A DNA stretch of 64,000 nucleotides from Wolbachia endosymbiont of Folsomia candida (lineage in GTDB: Bacteria; Pseudomonadota; Alphaproteobacteria; Rickettsiales; Anaplasmataceae): contig NZ_CP015510.2 of NCBI RefSeq assembly GCF_001931755.2, positions 1,240,001 to 1,304,000 of the forward strand, given 5' to 3'. The first letter of the stretch is position 1; each line of letters starts with the position of its first letter. Positions 43,064-53,117 of the stretch are shown in pieces. The position numbers and the translations under genes are program-made. The notes beneath the pieces were generated by a model that saw only the letters and a program-made list of their open reading frames with translations, did no database searches and was not told the origin of the DNA.

Positions 43064-46000
43064 TTATATCAGCTCATCACTTTTGTAAAACATCCCATTG
43101 AAATCACTTAAAGTTCCGAAATCTTGATCCTTAATAAATAGATGATCACCTGCAACGTAAGCTTCAGCAAGAGTTATAGGCTCTTCATAATGCTGAGCAG
43201 CTGGTGTAATAATACTATTATATAACACCATAACTTGCTCATAGTTATATTCTTTACTGGTGTAGTACTTATTCTTTATAGTGTCATAAAAATTTGTTAC
43301 ATCATCATATGTAACCTGAAGCTCCACTTTATACTTTCCCACTTCAAGTGGCCCACTTGCTCTTATTTTTAATGGATGCTGTGCACTTTCAACGCTGCTA
43401 GAGTCTACTTCAGCAATACCAGAATTTTCACCCATATTTTCTATTACACTTGCCATAACACTTTCTTGCTCATCATCCTCTTCACTTGTAGCTGATCTTT
43501 TATCCCGTTTTTGATTATCTGAAGATGATTCACTTGCGCTGCTATCTGCCTGCATCTGTTCTGCATCGTGGCTGCTTTGATAAGCTGAAGATGATTTGCT
43601 GCTTATCTGATCTGCAACCCATCCTTTAAACTCTTGATCATAACCTCTCAAGGTAGTTAAAAAATCTTCAACGAATTCACTACCTTGAGATTTATTTGTA
43701 CCATGCGTAGAAAGGCTTTTTAACAAGCTATCAAGCATATCAGGATGCTTATGCTCAAGAAATTTTATTACCTGTTCTGCTTCTGAATAATAATGTGTTC
43801 CTTGGTAATTATCGCGCAGTATCTCATCTGGTTTAAGATCCTTATTTTTTATTGCAGAAAGAGCTTGAATGTCTCCATGATCATTTACATGCTGACCATT
43901 CTCTAAACCTGCAACATAATTAGCAACCCCCTCATGCATAGCCAGTGGTAAAACATTGCCTGTACCATAATAAGAATTGATCATAGTTAAAGCATGCCCC
44001 AATTCGTGTTTCAGAGTTTTACATGAACTTTCAAATTGATCTTGAAGGTAAAAGTAAACATGAACTTCTGAACCGCGGCCTTGACGTGTCAAACCAGAAT
44101 GGCCTTCAGCATCAACATTTAGCTCTTTTAGATAATTTTCATAGTCACTTTTTGTGTTGAACACAAAAACGTTAACCTTATTTGGTATATTATGCCAAGG
44201 CTGAGAGTTGTTAATACCAAATGCCGAATCAAAATCCCCTATTGCATCATGAATAGCACCTTTTATACTACTCAACTTATTCTGACTTAGTTCTTCATTA
44301 TCATATTTTAGATTTATATGAATCTTGTGCTCACCAAAAGTTACAACCTCATTATCTGGCGTAAGTTCTGCAGCAACCTTATTGCCACTTTTAACTTCCA
44401 TCCACTGTTTAAATTCTATTTCAATTCCTGAATCATTTAAAAGCTGCGTAAATTTTGATATTGCCTGATTCCTACCGGAAGGTATTTCAGTAAGTAACTG
44501 CTTAATGGATTGAGGATGTTTTTCCTGCAAGAATGTGACTAAACAATCTGCTATTCTATAGTCATTAGCCATAGTAGCTATTTCATATGGCGTGTCATGA
44601 CCAGATTCTTGCATTTTCTGATATGCTTCTTTTGTATAGTGCATATCACGTGTGCTTTCTTTCTTAGCTGCATCATAACTCCACATGAAAAGCTTCATAC
44701 CGGTGCGTAAAACCTCAGGCACTTCATTTAGATTGCCAGTTGCATACTCAAGGAATGCATCGCTCATCTTTTCCATCAAAATTTTAGATTTTGCGCAGAG
44801 TAAGCCATTGACATCTCCAACAATAAAAGTCTTCGCTATTGTGCCACCTGCTCCATGTGCACGTACTGTTCCACCACCCCATAATTCATTATGATCTTTA
44901 CCGCCTGAGAGTTCCTTTATGTGAGCTTTATACTCATCGTAGTTTTTGAATACATAAAGTTGCAATTTTACCGAATCGCCATGAGCACCCTTTTGAGCAT
45001 AAAAATTTTCAGACCAAGCCCCATAAGCATCTTTCACAGTTTGCTTGATATATTCAGGTGTGTAGCTAGTTAATCCGCCATATTTTACTTCTATTGTAAG
45101 CTTATCATTTATTACTACATACTCTTTATTCGGAAATAAATTCTGCATAAGCTCTTGTGACACTTGAGGTTCCATCGTACGTGCTTCTTCTCTCGTTTTA
45201 GTATTTACTGTTTGCTCTATATTATTATCTTCTTCATTTTCCTCTTCTGCCCTAAGTTCCCTTTTCTTTATTCTGTGTTCACTTTTTGGTTTTTCCACAG
45301 CAACTTCTCTTTCAGTTTGTTCAGCTTGGACAGTTTGTTCAGCTTGAAAATTTTGTTTTTCTGAAACTACTTCGCCACTTCTCTCTACGACCCTAGACAA
45401 GCTTTCAGATAACTGAGAATCACCAAAAAGCTTATTGCTAGTATTTAAATCTTTTGCATAGGAATCAAGATCATGTGCTGAGTAAAATCCACTTGCAAGA
45501 TCAGGATATGAGCTCTTATTTAGTACAAAAAATAAATCTTCATGTCCGAGCAGCATATCATAGTCAGAATTAGTACAATGCAAGAATTCGCTACCTTCAT
45601 ATTCCGCTATGTAGAATTTATTAGAATCAAGGGTAATAGTTTGTTCACCGCCCTTAGATTGCAAAATTACAGCAAAGTGCCCGTTACCTGTATCATAACC
45701 TTTTGTTACTTTAAATAAACTAATTTCACCTTTTTCTATAAATTCTGTTAGTTCTTCATTCTTTTTGCTTAACTCTTCTTCTACATGTCTTTTTTCTCTT
45801 GCCAATTTTGCCTCTTTTTCAGCAATTTCGTTCTGCAAATGTGAAAATATTTCTTGTGTGGTTAAGTTGCCTTCATTTCTTAATGAATTATCCAATATAT
45901 TTAGTACAGTTGGTAATAATTTGCCACCGTCATCAAATACTTTTTCCTGCGCTTTATCATAATGATCTGGATTATAGATCGCGTATCGTGGGTAAAAGCC

Positions 46001-46321
46001 ATAATCTACAACTGAAGATCCATTAAGATCTAATGAAAATCCATAGTGGTTAAGTGGAAGACCAGATGCTAAGTATTTGCCATTACTATCCTTAACGTAT
46101 AGCTCATCTCTGTTGCCGTATGAATTACGATAGATATAGAAATTTTCGGACTCAAGATCAAAATAACTATCTAGGTTATTCAGTTGAATGGAATTTCCGA
46201 GTTCCTTACGCAAAAGGTTTTTACTTTCATCCGTAAGCTTCATACGTGCCGAAAAGTAGTACCTATCTATAGGTTCGCCTCTTTCTATTTCAAAATTCAA
46301 AGTCGTCTTGTTATCAACCAT
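43064..46321 (-). CDS. Large gluzincin-type metalloprotease with tandem (one dead) protease domains
   Basis: 1085 residues; GGAGG precedes the ATG. The N-terminal part (1-370) is unrecognised, with coiled coil at about 165-205 and a low-complexity EQTxQAEQ linker. Residues about 665-905 form a zinc protease domain: HELGHALT at 772-779 with third ligand E797 in MHEGVANYV, as in bacterial collagenase-like M9 enzymes. Residues about 395-640 look like an older copy: ISKIL-like KILMEKMSDAFLEYATG at about 514 aligns with the HELGH helix, but the zinc residues are gone. A Ser/Glu-rich linker (about 915-990) and a small beta domain end the protein. There is no signal peptide, so another secretion path is needed if exported. 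Substrate unknown. Confidence 0.72.
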   Translation of the reverse strand: MVDNKTTLNFEIERGEPIDRYYFSARMKLTDESKNLLRKELGNSIQLNNLDSYFDLESENFYIYRNSYGNRDELYVKDSNGKYLASGLPLNHYGFSLDLNGSSVVDYGFYPRYAIYNPDHYDKAQEKVFDDGGKLLPTVLNILDNSLRNEGNLTTQEIFSHLQNEIAEKEAKLAREKRHVEEELSKKNEELTEFIEKGEISLFKVTKGYDTGNGHFAVILQSKGGEQTITLDSNKFYIAEYEGSEFLHCTNSDYDMLLGHEDLFFVLNKSSYPDLASGFYSAHDLDSYAKDLNTSNKLFGDSQLSESLSRVVERSGEVVSEKQNFQAEQTVQAEQTEREVAVEKPKSEHRIKKRELRAEEENEEDNNIEQTVNTKTREEARTMEPQVSQELMQNLFPNKEYVVINDKLTIEVKYGGLTSYTPEYIKQTVKDAYGAWSENFYAQKGAHGDSVKLQLYVFKNYDEYKAHIKELSGGKDHNELWGGGTVRAHGAGGTIAKTFIVGDVNGLLCAKSKILMEKMSDAFLEYATGNLNEVPEVLRTGMKLFMWSYDAAKKESTRDMHYTKEAYQKMQESGHDTPYEIATMANDYRIADCLVTFLQEKHPQSIKQLLTEIPSGRNQAISKFTQLLNDSGIEIEFKQWMEVKSGNKVAAELTPDNEVVTFGEHKIHINLKYDNEELSQNKLSSIKGAIHDAIGDFDSAFGINNSQPWHNIPNKVNVFVFNTKSDYENYLKELNVDAEGHSGLTRQGRGSEVHVYFYLQDQFESSCKTLKHELGHALTMINSYYGTGNVLPLAMHEGVANYVAGLENGQHVNDHGDIQALSAIKNKDLKPDEILRDNYQGTHYYSEAEQVIKFLEHKHPDMLDSLLKSLSTHGTNKSQGSEFVEDFLTTLRGYDQEFKGWVADQISSKSSSAYQSSHDAEQMQADSSASESSSDNQKRDKRSATSEEDDEQESVMASVIENMGENSGIAEVDSSSVESAQHPLKIRASGPLEVGKYKVELQVTYDDVTNFYDTIKNKYYTSKEYNYEQVMVLYNSIITPAAQHYEEPITLAEAYVAGDHLFIKDQDFGTLSDFNGMFYKSDELI

Positions 46322-46535
46322 TAGCAGCCTCCGCGCGTTATGTAAACTTATATAATCTCTGTTACGATGTTCATCAATAATAAGACGTATAATATGAAAA
46401 ATACCTTAAATATTAAAATCTTTGCATTAAAATAATAAAGACAACAAATTTAGTAAAATAATTTAAAAAAAACTCTTGCATAAGTTGTAATCACTTACTA
46501 AACTACTATTTTTAATAGAAATTTGAGGTAATATT

Positions 46536-47447
46536 ATGACACAAAACAAAAAAATCGAAGGACAAGCGCTTTTAGATATCATTAGAGCAATTCTACCTAG
46601 TACTAGATTGACATTGAAAGATCTATGGCGTTCTCTCACTAAAGATAACATAAGGGACATTAGAGATGCAATTCGAGAACAAAAATCTCCAGATACCATT
46701 GAAGCATTGTTACATAGTGAAAAAAGTATATCGATATTAAAAATGCTATTAGCACAGCCAGTACTTGATCCTGAGAAAAAAATACCAGAAGGCACAAGCT
46801 ATAAAGAAGTGCTTAAGTCAAAGTTTCCTTTTATTGGAAGATATCTAACTAAAATGACAACTTTATATGAGACATGCACTCGAAAGTATATTGAAAATCG
46901 CAATGAAGGTCATGATGAAAAAGCTGAACACTACAAAGAAGTCTTTAAATTTTTACTAGAGCAAAGACAACCAAAGGAAAATTTTGCAGAGTTAGTTGTT
47001 AAGCTTGTTGATTATGCTAGGTATAATCCAGATTCTGCTTGTGAATTACTTGATGTAATGGAAAAGCATGAATATAAAGATAAACAAGGTAAAAACCATA
47101 GAATTATAGATAAAATCAATTTCAATCAGAATGTTTTTATACCTTACAGACCGCAAGAAAGTATTGAAAGAAGTGATGTGAAGAGCAGTAACGTAAGTAA
47201 ATCATCTGTGAGTAGCTCAAGCTCTCAAAAGTCAGGTTTATTATCATTGTTTGAAAGGTTTGGTGTATTATATCACCAACCAGCACAAACAAATGGCGTT
47301 ACAATGTCACTGAAAGAATTTTTAAGCTCAGTGTCTGAAGTATCTGGAAATGAAAAAATTGCTGCTTTTACAAAAGCAATAATGCCATCTAAAAGTGTTG
47401 ATAGTCCAAACCCAACACAACATGTAACACAACCAAAGCAGCTTTAA
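46536..47447 (+). CDS. Hypothetical helical protein (303 aa)
   Basis: I recognise no family. The first 215 residues are charged and helical (LLDIIRAILPSTRLTLKDLW, FAELVVKLVDYARYN). A Ser-rich linker follows (SSNVSKSSVSSSSSQKS, about 222-238), then a short helical end (about 240-303). No signal peptide or membrane segment. TTGAGG lies upstream of the ATG. It is divergent from the metalloprotease and ends in a clear hairpin. Confidence 0.6.
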   Translation: MTQNKKIEGQALLDIIRAILPSTRLTLKDLWRSLTKDNIRDIRDAIREQKSPDTIEALLHSEKSISILKMLLAQPVLDPEKKIPEGTSYKEVLKSKFPFIGRYLTKMTTLYETCTRKYIENRNEGHDEKAEHYKEVFKFLLEQRQPKENFAELVVKLVDYARYNPDSACELLDVMEKHEYKDKQGKNHRIIDKINFNQNVFIPYRPQESIERSDVKSSNVSKSSVSSSSSQKSGLLSLFERFGVLYHQPAQTNGVTMSLKEFLSSVSEVSGNEKIAAFTKAIMPSKSVDSPNPTQHVTQPKQL

Positions 47448-47469
47448 CAGCAACTATAATATACTCTTT

Positions 47470-47507
47470 TATAGCCAATCCAAAGCAATTTTTTTGGGTT
47501 GGCTATA
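47470..47507 (+). terminator. Rho-independent terminator of the 303-aa gene
   Basis: The stem TATAGCCAATCCAAA pairs with TTTGGGTTGGCTATA (one G-U) around an 8-base loop, 23 bases after the stop. A short T-run follows. This is the clearest simple terminator in the window. Confidence 0.7.
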
Positions 47508-47847
47508 TTTCAATTATCATAAAATTTAATTCTGTAAAATCTTTTCCTAATTAGCTATATAACATGGTTATACAACTTTATTTTTTTCATACAATGTCAT
47601 ACCTCTTTCAAACCAGTTCTTTTATTTGTTCGTGAATGTATGGCCCCAAAAAGTGATGGTTAGGAAAAACCACTTAGTCACCTTCGAGTTTTGTATTCTT
47701 ATATGACAGCTTGCTTCAATTTATTTTACAGGGAGCTATGTTTTGACTGTTTACTTTTGCAATTTTTCTAAGTGTGGATAAGCGTAACCGTTGGAAATAA
47801 GAGCTACACCAGCTTTTCAGTTGATGTAGCAATCTTATAATTTCAAT
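47508..47847 (+). other. Noncoding spacer
   Basis: 340 bases between the terminator and the convergent 587-codon gene. I see no gene. A second hairpin lies at its right end (47803-47830). The middle part, around 47630-47760, is less A/T-rich than other spacers here and may be decayed coding sequence, but I recognise nothing. Confidence 0.4.
47803..47830 (-). terminator. Possible terminator hairpin of the 587-aa gene
   Basis: On the minus strand GCTACATCAAC pairs with GCTGGTGTAGC (one wobble, one mismatch) around a TGAAAA loop, 17 bases after the stop, followed by TCTTATTT. The U-run is weak. Confidence 0.45.
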
Positions 47848-49611
47848 TTACAGAGTATTACCTTGAGCAAGAGAGTTTTCTTTCACATTCAAAGTGGCTG
47901 GGTCAGTTAAAGATGAATTTGCCTCTACTTGTTCTTCTTCTTCCTTTACAGTGTCGTCAAAAATTTCCCGTAACAAACTATGTTCATTAATGAATGGGGT
48001 AGTTTTTTTATATACGCCACCTGCGTTAAATAATTTATCCTTCACTACTGGTATTAATATTCGTTCAATTGTAGAAAATTTACGCTCCAGCCAAGCACTT
48101 TCCAAGGATTTTAATGCACTATCATCACGTTCTCTATTTTCCCTCTCGGTTTGCAATTCGTTGAAGAAAGGATTATGTCTATTCTCACAGATATATCTCC
48201 AAGTTATAGAGAATTCAGCTTGTTTTTCTAGTAGTTCTGCTTTTATTTCCTTAAACTTTTGTCTATCTCCAACGTTATTGCTATCAAAACTCTTCAGTTT
48301 TTGCAATAAATTCAGGTCGTTTTCATGAGCTATGATACTATTGTAAACTTGTAAAACAAGTTCATTTTCCCCTATACGCTTAATATGTTCTATAGTTTTT
48401 ATATATACACCACCATTGTTCAATAGTTCATCTTGCGCTACTGGCTTTAATATTTCTTCAATTGTAGAAATTGTAGAAGATGCACCACACTGCAAACAAT
48501 CTTCTAAGGATTGTAGTGCATTGTAATCAAGGTTTCTATTTTGGTTATCAAGATTTCTACTTTCTTTTTCAGTTTGCAATCCATTGCAGAAGTAATTACT
48601 TCCATTTTCACGAACGTATTTCCAAGTTCTAAGTAATTTAGCTTCTTCTTTTAGTATCTTTTCTTTTATTTGCTGAAACTTTTGCATATCCTCAGCGTTA
48701 TCGCTATTAAAACTCTTCAGTTCTTGCAATAAATTCATGTCCTCTTTTATATCATTGAGAAGCTTCCGTAAGACATCATCTTCATTAGCAAATTTCTCGG
48801 TTTCTGTGTATATTGCACAACTTCCTTCGTTAGATAATACATCATTGGCTACCAATTGTAGTATAGGTATAATTTGAGGATGTGTAGCTCTATTATCACG
48901 CTTTAAACATTTTAATAACTCTAATGTCTTATGATCAGTATCTCTATTTTCCTTCTCAGTTTGCGATTCCTTATTGCTATCAAAACTCTTCATTTCTTGC
49001 AATAAATATTGTTTACTTGTTCCACTTTGATGGATTGTATTCAATAACAACTCCACTGGCTCATGAGCTTCAATAAATGCCATCAGATTAGGGAACCTTT
49101 CATTAGCATCGTCTTCCTTACTTGCTTCTGCAATTGGTGTTAATATTTTCCCACGGTTATCATGTGCCATTTTTCCTTTGTGAAGTTCTTGTAAACGTTC
49201 CAGCGCACTGTTTTCAAATTCTACGTCTTGCCTTACCGTTCCAATTGTTTTCTGTAAAAGAATATTACTACTATTTAATGAATAGTTATATATCTCATTT
49301 AATAAAGACTGCTTTCCTTCTTGCCTCAATACATCTGATATATTTGAAATATACCTTAAATCAATACCAGAATTGTCACTGATATATTTAAGTGTATTCA
49401 ATAATTCATCACCCCTAGCGCTAGATAATCTTTTTTTAAATTCTAAAAAATTATCATCTTTTATAAGATCGATTAAAGTGTGTATTTCAGCTTGTACTTC
49501 AGCTTGTGTTTTAATTTGTATTTCAGCTTGTGTTTGAGTTTGTGTTTCAGCTTGTGTGCTAAAACCAGCTAAAAAACCTAAAATTTTCCAGATTGATTTA
49601 AACATATGCAT
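47848..49611 (-). CDS. Repeat-rich hypothetical protein (587 aa)
   Basis: The N-terminus has a hydrophobic stretch (SIWKILGFLAGF) followed by a TQTQAEIQ low-complexity run (about 20-45). The rest is built of roughly 120-130-residue tandem units that share LLQxLKSF(D/N)S(N/D), QKFxxIKxxxLxxxA, (T)WxYxxEN, LQTExExRxxD and PVxxDxLxNxGGVY. Best-preserved units lie at about 280-400 and 405-530; weaker ones precede them. All appear helical. No known family. A membrane-anchored or exported scaffold is possible from the N-terminus only. Confidence 0.6.
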   Translation of the reverse strand: MHMFKSIWKILGFLAGFSTQAETQTQTQAEIQIKTQAEVQAEIHTLIDLIKDDNFLEFKKRLSSARGDELLNTLKYISDNSGIDLRYISNISDVLRQEGKQSLLNEIYNYSLNSSNILLQKTIGTVRQDVEFENSALERLQELHKGKMAHDNRGKILTPIAEASKEDDANERFPNLMAFIEAHEPVELLLNTIHQSGTSKQYLLQEMKSFDSNKESQTEKENRDTDHKTLELLKCLKRDNRATHPQIIPILQLVANDVLSNEGSCAIYTETEKFANEDDVLRKLLNDIKEDMNLLQELKSFNSDNAEDMQKFQQIKEKILKEEAKLLRTWKYVRENGSNYFCNGLQTEKESRNLDNQNRNLDYNALQSLEDCLQCGASSTISTIEEILKPVAQDELLNNGGVYIKTIEHIKRIGENELVLQVYNSIIAHENDLNLLQKLKSFDSNNVGDRQKFKEIKAELLEKQAEFSITWRYICENRHNPFFNELQTERENRERDDSALKSLESAWLERKFSTIERILIPVVKDKLFNAGGVYKKTTPFINEHSLLREIFDDTVKEEEEQVEANSSLTDPATLNVKENSLAQGNTL

Positions 49612-49675
49612 TCCTACCTTTTATTAATGAACATACTAAATACTAACACACAAAAATAATTATTCAAGCGCTTTA

Positions 49676-51238
49676 TTAAAATCTTAAGTTAAAATCTCTG
49701 ATTCTTAGAGTATTATCATTCATTTTTCTTACCCATTGTAGATATTGCACCATGCTATCTACTTGATCATCATGACGAGCTTCTGGGAAAATCATGACTT
49801 CATACTCAAAGTCACTTAACCATCCCGCTTGATGCGGGAGAAAAACTCTGCCGGACTCTATTATCGGAACAATTTGATGAAATCTAGTGAGCTTATCATT
49901 ATGTGGAACTATTTCGATAATAGGTAAATCGCTAATAATCTTCAGCTCTTGAGATAATTGTTGACCGCTCGTTTTCGCTTCAATTAAAATCGCATGTGGA
50001 GCCCATCTTGACTCTAAAGATAAAACCTGCTCTTTAAGTTTTGGATATTCAAGTTTTGCACGATATACATCAAGTAAGTAGAATTTATTCTCTATTTTTG
50101 CCCAGGTGGTGCAGACGCTAAAATCGCTAGCATCACTCGTTGAAACCGCAGTATCCCAGCTTTGGGTCACATGTGAAAGATTATCAGGAAAATTTTTATA
50201 GCGCTTAAGCCATTCTTGCTTAATTATCCCACTTGAAAGCGGTAAAGGATTCTGTTGATACTGAGCAGCAAAAGCGTAACTCCCTAGTTCTATTTTTATC
50301 ATCTCAACTTCTTCTTTTCCTCCATCTAAAGGATATAATAATTGGCCTTCCTCTCTTGAATAGAGTATCTCTGTAGGTGGCATCATTCCAGTGCTACAAT
50401 ATGGTGTCATCCCAGTGCTCCGACACTGGGATCTATGTTCATTGTTTTTCTGGATTCCAGCGTCACGCGCTGGAATGACAGGGAAAGAGGGCGCTGGAAT
50501 GACAGGCGAGGAAGGTGGTGAAATAACAGGAAAAGTAGGTGCTGTTTTGCTTGAATAAATGGTTTCAGCTTTTTCAGAAATCATCGGTAAACAGATGTGA
50601 TGCCATATATTCTTTGGCTTGGAGAGAAGATGACCTGTTAAATCTTCCATGTGCAGCCTATGCATCACAAGAACAATCACTCCCTTTTTTCTATCATTCA
50701 GTCTCGTAATTAAAGTTTGATCACACCAGTTTTTGGCACGCTTTCTAAATGTTTCACTCAAAGCTTGCGCAGGGTTTAGCGGATCATCCATAATAATAAA
50801 ATCGCCCCCCTCCCCTGTTAATGTTCCACCAACAGATGTCGCAATTCTAAACCCTCTCTGCAGAGTTTGAAATTTATATTTAGTGTTCTGGTCCTTAGAT
50901 AATTTCACCTCCGGAAAAAGCTCTTTGTACCAATCCGATTGCATTATGCATCTAGTGTCAAGTGAATGCTTTTCACTCAAATTTTGAGAATAACTTGCAA
51001 CTATTATTCTTGCAGTTGGCTGATTTCCAAGTATCCACGCAGGCCAAGCAACACTTATGCATATAGACTTCATTGAACGTGGCGGCATATTAAATATTAC
51101 TCGTCTCACTTTACCAACACTTGCAGCTTCCAGCCTATCTGCTATAACTTTTATGTACTTATAATCATTATATTCACATCCAGGCACAACTGTTTGAAAG
51201 CATAGCTCAATGAATTTTAGAAAGTTGATTTTATTCAT
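49676..51238 (-). CDS. terL: Phage terminase large subunit (orphan) with in-frame repeat insert
   Basis: 520 residues. The ATPase domain has a Walker A variant NMPPRSMKS, IIVASYSQNLSEKHS, and Walker B DFIIMDDP. The RNase H-type nuclease shows SWDTAVSTSDASDF, ILIEAKTSGQQLSQEL and HDDQVDSMVQYLQW with all acidic residues. Between them (about 225-290) is a foreign stretch with FPVISPPSSPVIPAPSFPV coded by palindromic repeats, which keeps the frame. No small terminase, portal or head gene is beside it, so this copy is away from the prophage modules seen here. It would cut and package DNA if used by a phage; present use is unknown. Confidence 0.9.
   Translation of the reverse strand: MNKINFLKFIELCFQTVVPGCEYNDYKYIKVIADRLEAASVGKVRRVIFNMPPRSMKSICISVAWPAWILGNQPTARIIVASYSQNLSEKHSLDTRCIMQSDWYKELFPEVKLSKDQNTKYKFQTLQRGFRIATSVGGTLTGEGGDFIIMDDPLNPAQALSETFRKRAKNWCDQTLITRLNDRKKGVIVLVMHRLHMEDLTGHLLSKPKNIWHHICLPMISEKAETIYSSKTAPTFPVISPPSSPVIPAPSFPVIPARDAGIQKNNEHRSQCRSTGMTPYCSTGMMPPTEILYSREEGQLLYPLDGGKEEVEMIKIELGSYAFAAQYQQNPLPLSSGIIKQEWLKRYKNFPDNLSHVTQSWDTAVSTSDASDFSVCTTWAKIENKFYLLDVYRAKLEYPKLKEQVLSLESRWAPHAILIEAKTSGQQLSQELKIISDLPIIEIVPHNDKLTRFHQIVPIIESGRVFLPHQAGWLSDFEYEVMIFPEARHDDQVDSMVQYLQWVRKMNDNTLRIRDFNLRF
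50390..50550. repeat. Cluster of palindromic repeats inside terL
   Basis: Two palindromes, ATCCCAGTGCTCCGACACTG... (50409-50432) and ATTCCAGCGTCACGCG... (50454-50476), plus partial copies of the GCGCTGGAATGACAG type follow each other. The cluster is translated in frame within the terminase. The palindrome core is shared with the repeats in birA and at 39379. Confidence 0.85.
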
Positions 51239-51325
51239 AAAAATTTTATGTATTTTAATAAACTAGTTGATATTTCATTGAAATGAGTGTAGATTTATAT
51301 TACTTAAGATTCATTACTAAGATCT

Positions 51326-52693
51326 ATGCACGCACAAGTTGATAAAGACTTACCATTACCAGAGGAAGTACACGCAGATGTAGAAAGACTCATTAACTTC
51401 TTTTCCAAGTGTCTTAAATGTACTTTCCAACATAAAGTAAATAGTACAGATTTCATAGATGATGAATTCATAGACTGGAAAGAAAAAATAAATCCATTTA
51501 GTGCAGCGATTTTGTTACATAATGAACATACCCGTATTGAATTCATTAACTATTATTTAGATATAAGGAACTCGGGAAGAAACACTATTTCATTTGCTGA
51601 ACGTAATCCTACTTACAATACTCTTTGCGAATTAGGACGCAGTATTAATCTAGAAAACACCATTAATTATAAAATTCAAGGCAATTTAAAAAGCAAAATA
51701 TGGAATGATGCTGTTAAACCGTACGTTGGCTATACGCCACTACACCTTGCTGTTTACAATGATCTCAGTGAAGTTGTAGATATTCTTCTTAGTGCAGAAG
51801 GCATAAACCAAGACATCAAAAATGATGAGGGTTTGACACCACTTGAGTTAGCTATAATGTTAGAGAATGTTAAAATAGCTAAAAAACTTTTAGCTCACCA
51901 GAAAGTAAATACCAATAGAAATGCACTGATAGATCTTGCTATTAAAAGTGCTAATATAAATATAAATTTTACAGACGCCCTTCTTCAAGACCCAAATATA
52001 GAGCAAAGTATTAAAGATGAAATCTTATCAGAATTGTATAAAAATCCAAAGCTAATGTTCAATGCTGTTCGAGAATGCAATTCAAATATCATAAATATAT
52101 TTCTTGAAAATAAAGGTATAGATCTAAACATCAAAAATGACCGAGATTTGACGCTACTTGACTTTACCATTAAATCTATTAATCAAAACTGTTGCAATTT
52201 CACATGGCTAGCAGACACAGCTACTAAATTTGCTCTAGATCCAAGGTCAGAATTTAATGAAGAGCAAAAAATAAAACTAATTAACGCTAACAACAAAATT
52301 GTACGTGAGTTTATTATGAAACCAATAATTGGTTTAGCTCTAGTAATGACGTTATGCACGCTGTTTTCTTGCCTAGGGATAAAATATTTTTCACAATTAT
52401 GTAACAGCGCAGAAATAATACCACGTGTGATAGGTGGATTTGGAATGTTCTTTACACCTTTTACGGCAATGTGTGCTTTGATTATACTTGTTATGCTTTG
52501 TTATCTTATACCAGAATTCATTCACTCGACACGCATAACCAATCAAGCAAATGCAGATTTAGAAAAATCATGCCAAGACAAACAAAATAAACTTGAACAA
52601 AATGTTCAAGATGGAGAAGTAGAGCAAGATAAACCATCTAATACTATAGAAGCATTGCAAGAATTAAAACAGCCAATTGAAAATTCCATTTAA
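51326..52693 (+). CDS. Ankyrin protein with C-terminal membrane hairpin (455 aa)
   Basis: Two clear ankyrin repeats (GYTPLHLAVYNDLSEVVDIL and EGLTPLELAIMLENVKIAKK) lie at about 132-195, with weaker ones to about 290. Two hydrophobic helices follow at about 333-355 (IGLALVMTLCTLFSCLGI) and 372-398 (FFTPFTAMCALIILVMLCYL), then a charged cytosolic-type tail. Such proteins would hold ankyrins at a membrane. There is no signal peptide. The direction is convergent with ccmE. Confidence 0.78.
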   Translation: MHAQVDKDLPLPEEVHADVERLINFFSKCLKCTFQHKVNSTDFIDDEFIDWKEKINPFSAAILLHNEHTRIEFINYYLDIRNSGRNTISFAERNPTYNTLCELGRSINLENTINYKIQGNLKSKIWNDAVKPYVGYTPLHLAVYNDLSEVVDILLSAEGINQDIKNDEGLTPLELAIMLENVKIAKKLLAHQKVNTNRNALIDLAIKSANININFTDALLQDPNIEQSIKDEILSELYKNPKLMFNAVRECNSNIINIFLENKGIDLNIKNDRDLTLLDFTIKSINQNCCNFTWLADTATKFALDPRSEFNEEQKIKLINANNKIVREFIMKPIIGLALVMTLCTLFSCLGIKYFSQLCNSAEIIPRVIGGFGMFFTPFTAMCALIILVMLCYLIPEFIHSTRITNQANADLEKSCQDKQNKLEQNVQDGEVEQDKPSNTIEALQELKQPIENSI

Positions 52694-52724
52694 AAAGCTA
52701 TCCATATTCTGGTGAAAAGGAAAT

Positions 52725-53117
52725 TTATTTCATAATTTTTGGCATATAGTTTTCATCATGTTTTGCAAACACTGTGTCTGCAAAAAAAGTATCACTACTA
52801 ATCATTTTACCTTGCACAACAATACCACTTTTCTCTGAAAACATCGGTGGAAGTATCCCATGATATTTCACTACAATACTTTTGTTAAAATCTGTTATTT
52901 GAAAAGCTACTTCGCTTTCGTCCCGTATCACACTATCTTCAACGACCATACCACCAACACGGATTGGCTTTTGATTATTTTGCAAAACTACAGCTTCACT
53001 GACTGTATAGAAGAATGAAATATTCTCTTTGAGTGTTGTTAAAATAAAAAAGACTACACAACTTAAAAAGCAGAGAACCCCTGAAGTTATAAGTAATCGC
53101 TTATGTTTTTTTTTCAT
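52725..53117 (-). CDS. ccmE: Cytochrome c maturation heme chaperone CcmE
   Basis: 130 residues from ATG 53117 (MKKKHKR); an upstream in-frame TTG at 53129 is less likely. CcmE binds heme covalently in the periplasm and hands it to apocytochrome c. There is a single N-terminal membrane anchor (about 8-28), the beta-barrel OB-like domain ([28 protein letters not shown]) and the heme-binding motif AKHDENYMP near the end. The start lies within the end of ccmD. Confidence 0.95.
   Translation of the reverse strand: MKKKHKRLLITSGVLCFLSCVVFFILTTLKENISFFYTVSEAVVLQNNQKPIRVGGMVVEDSVIRDESEVAFQITDFNKSIVVKYHGILPPMFSEKSGIVVQGKMISSDTFFADTVFAKHDENYMPKIMK

Noticed and set aside
43064..46321. A signal-peptide secreted collagenase
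   Set aside because: The N-terminus MVDNKTTLNFEIERGE is polar with no signal peptide, so Sec export is not supported; substrate specificity cannot be read.
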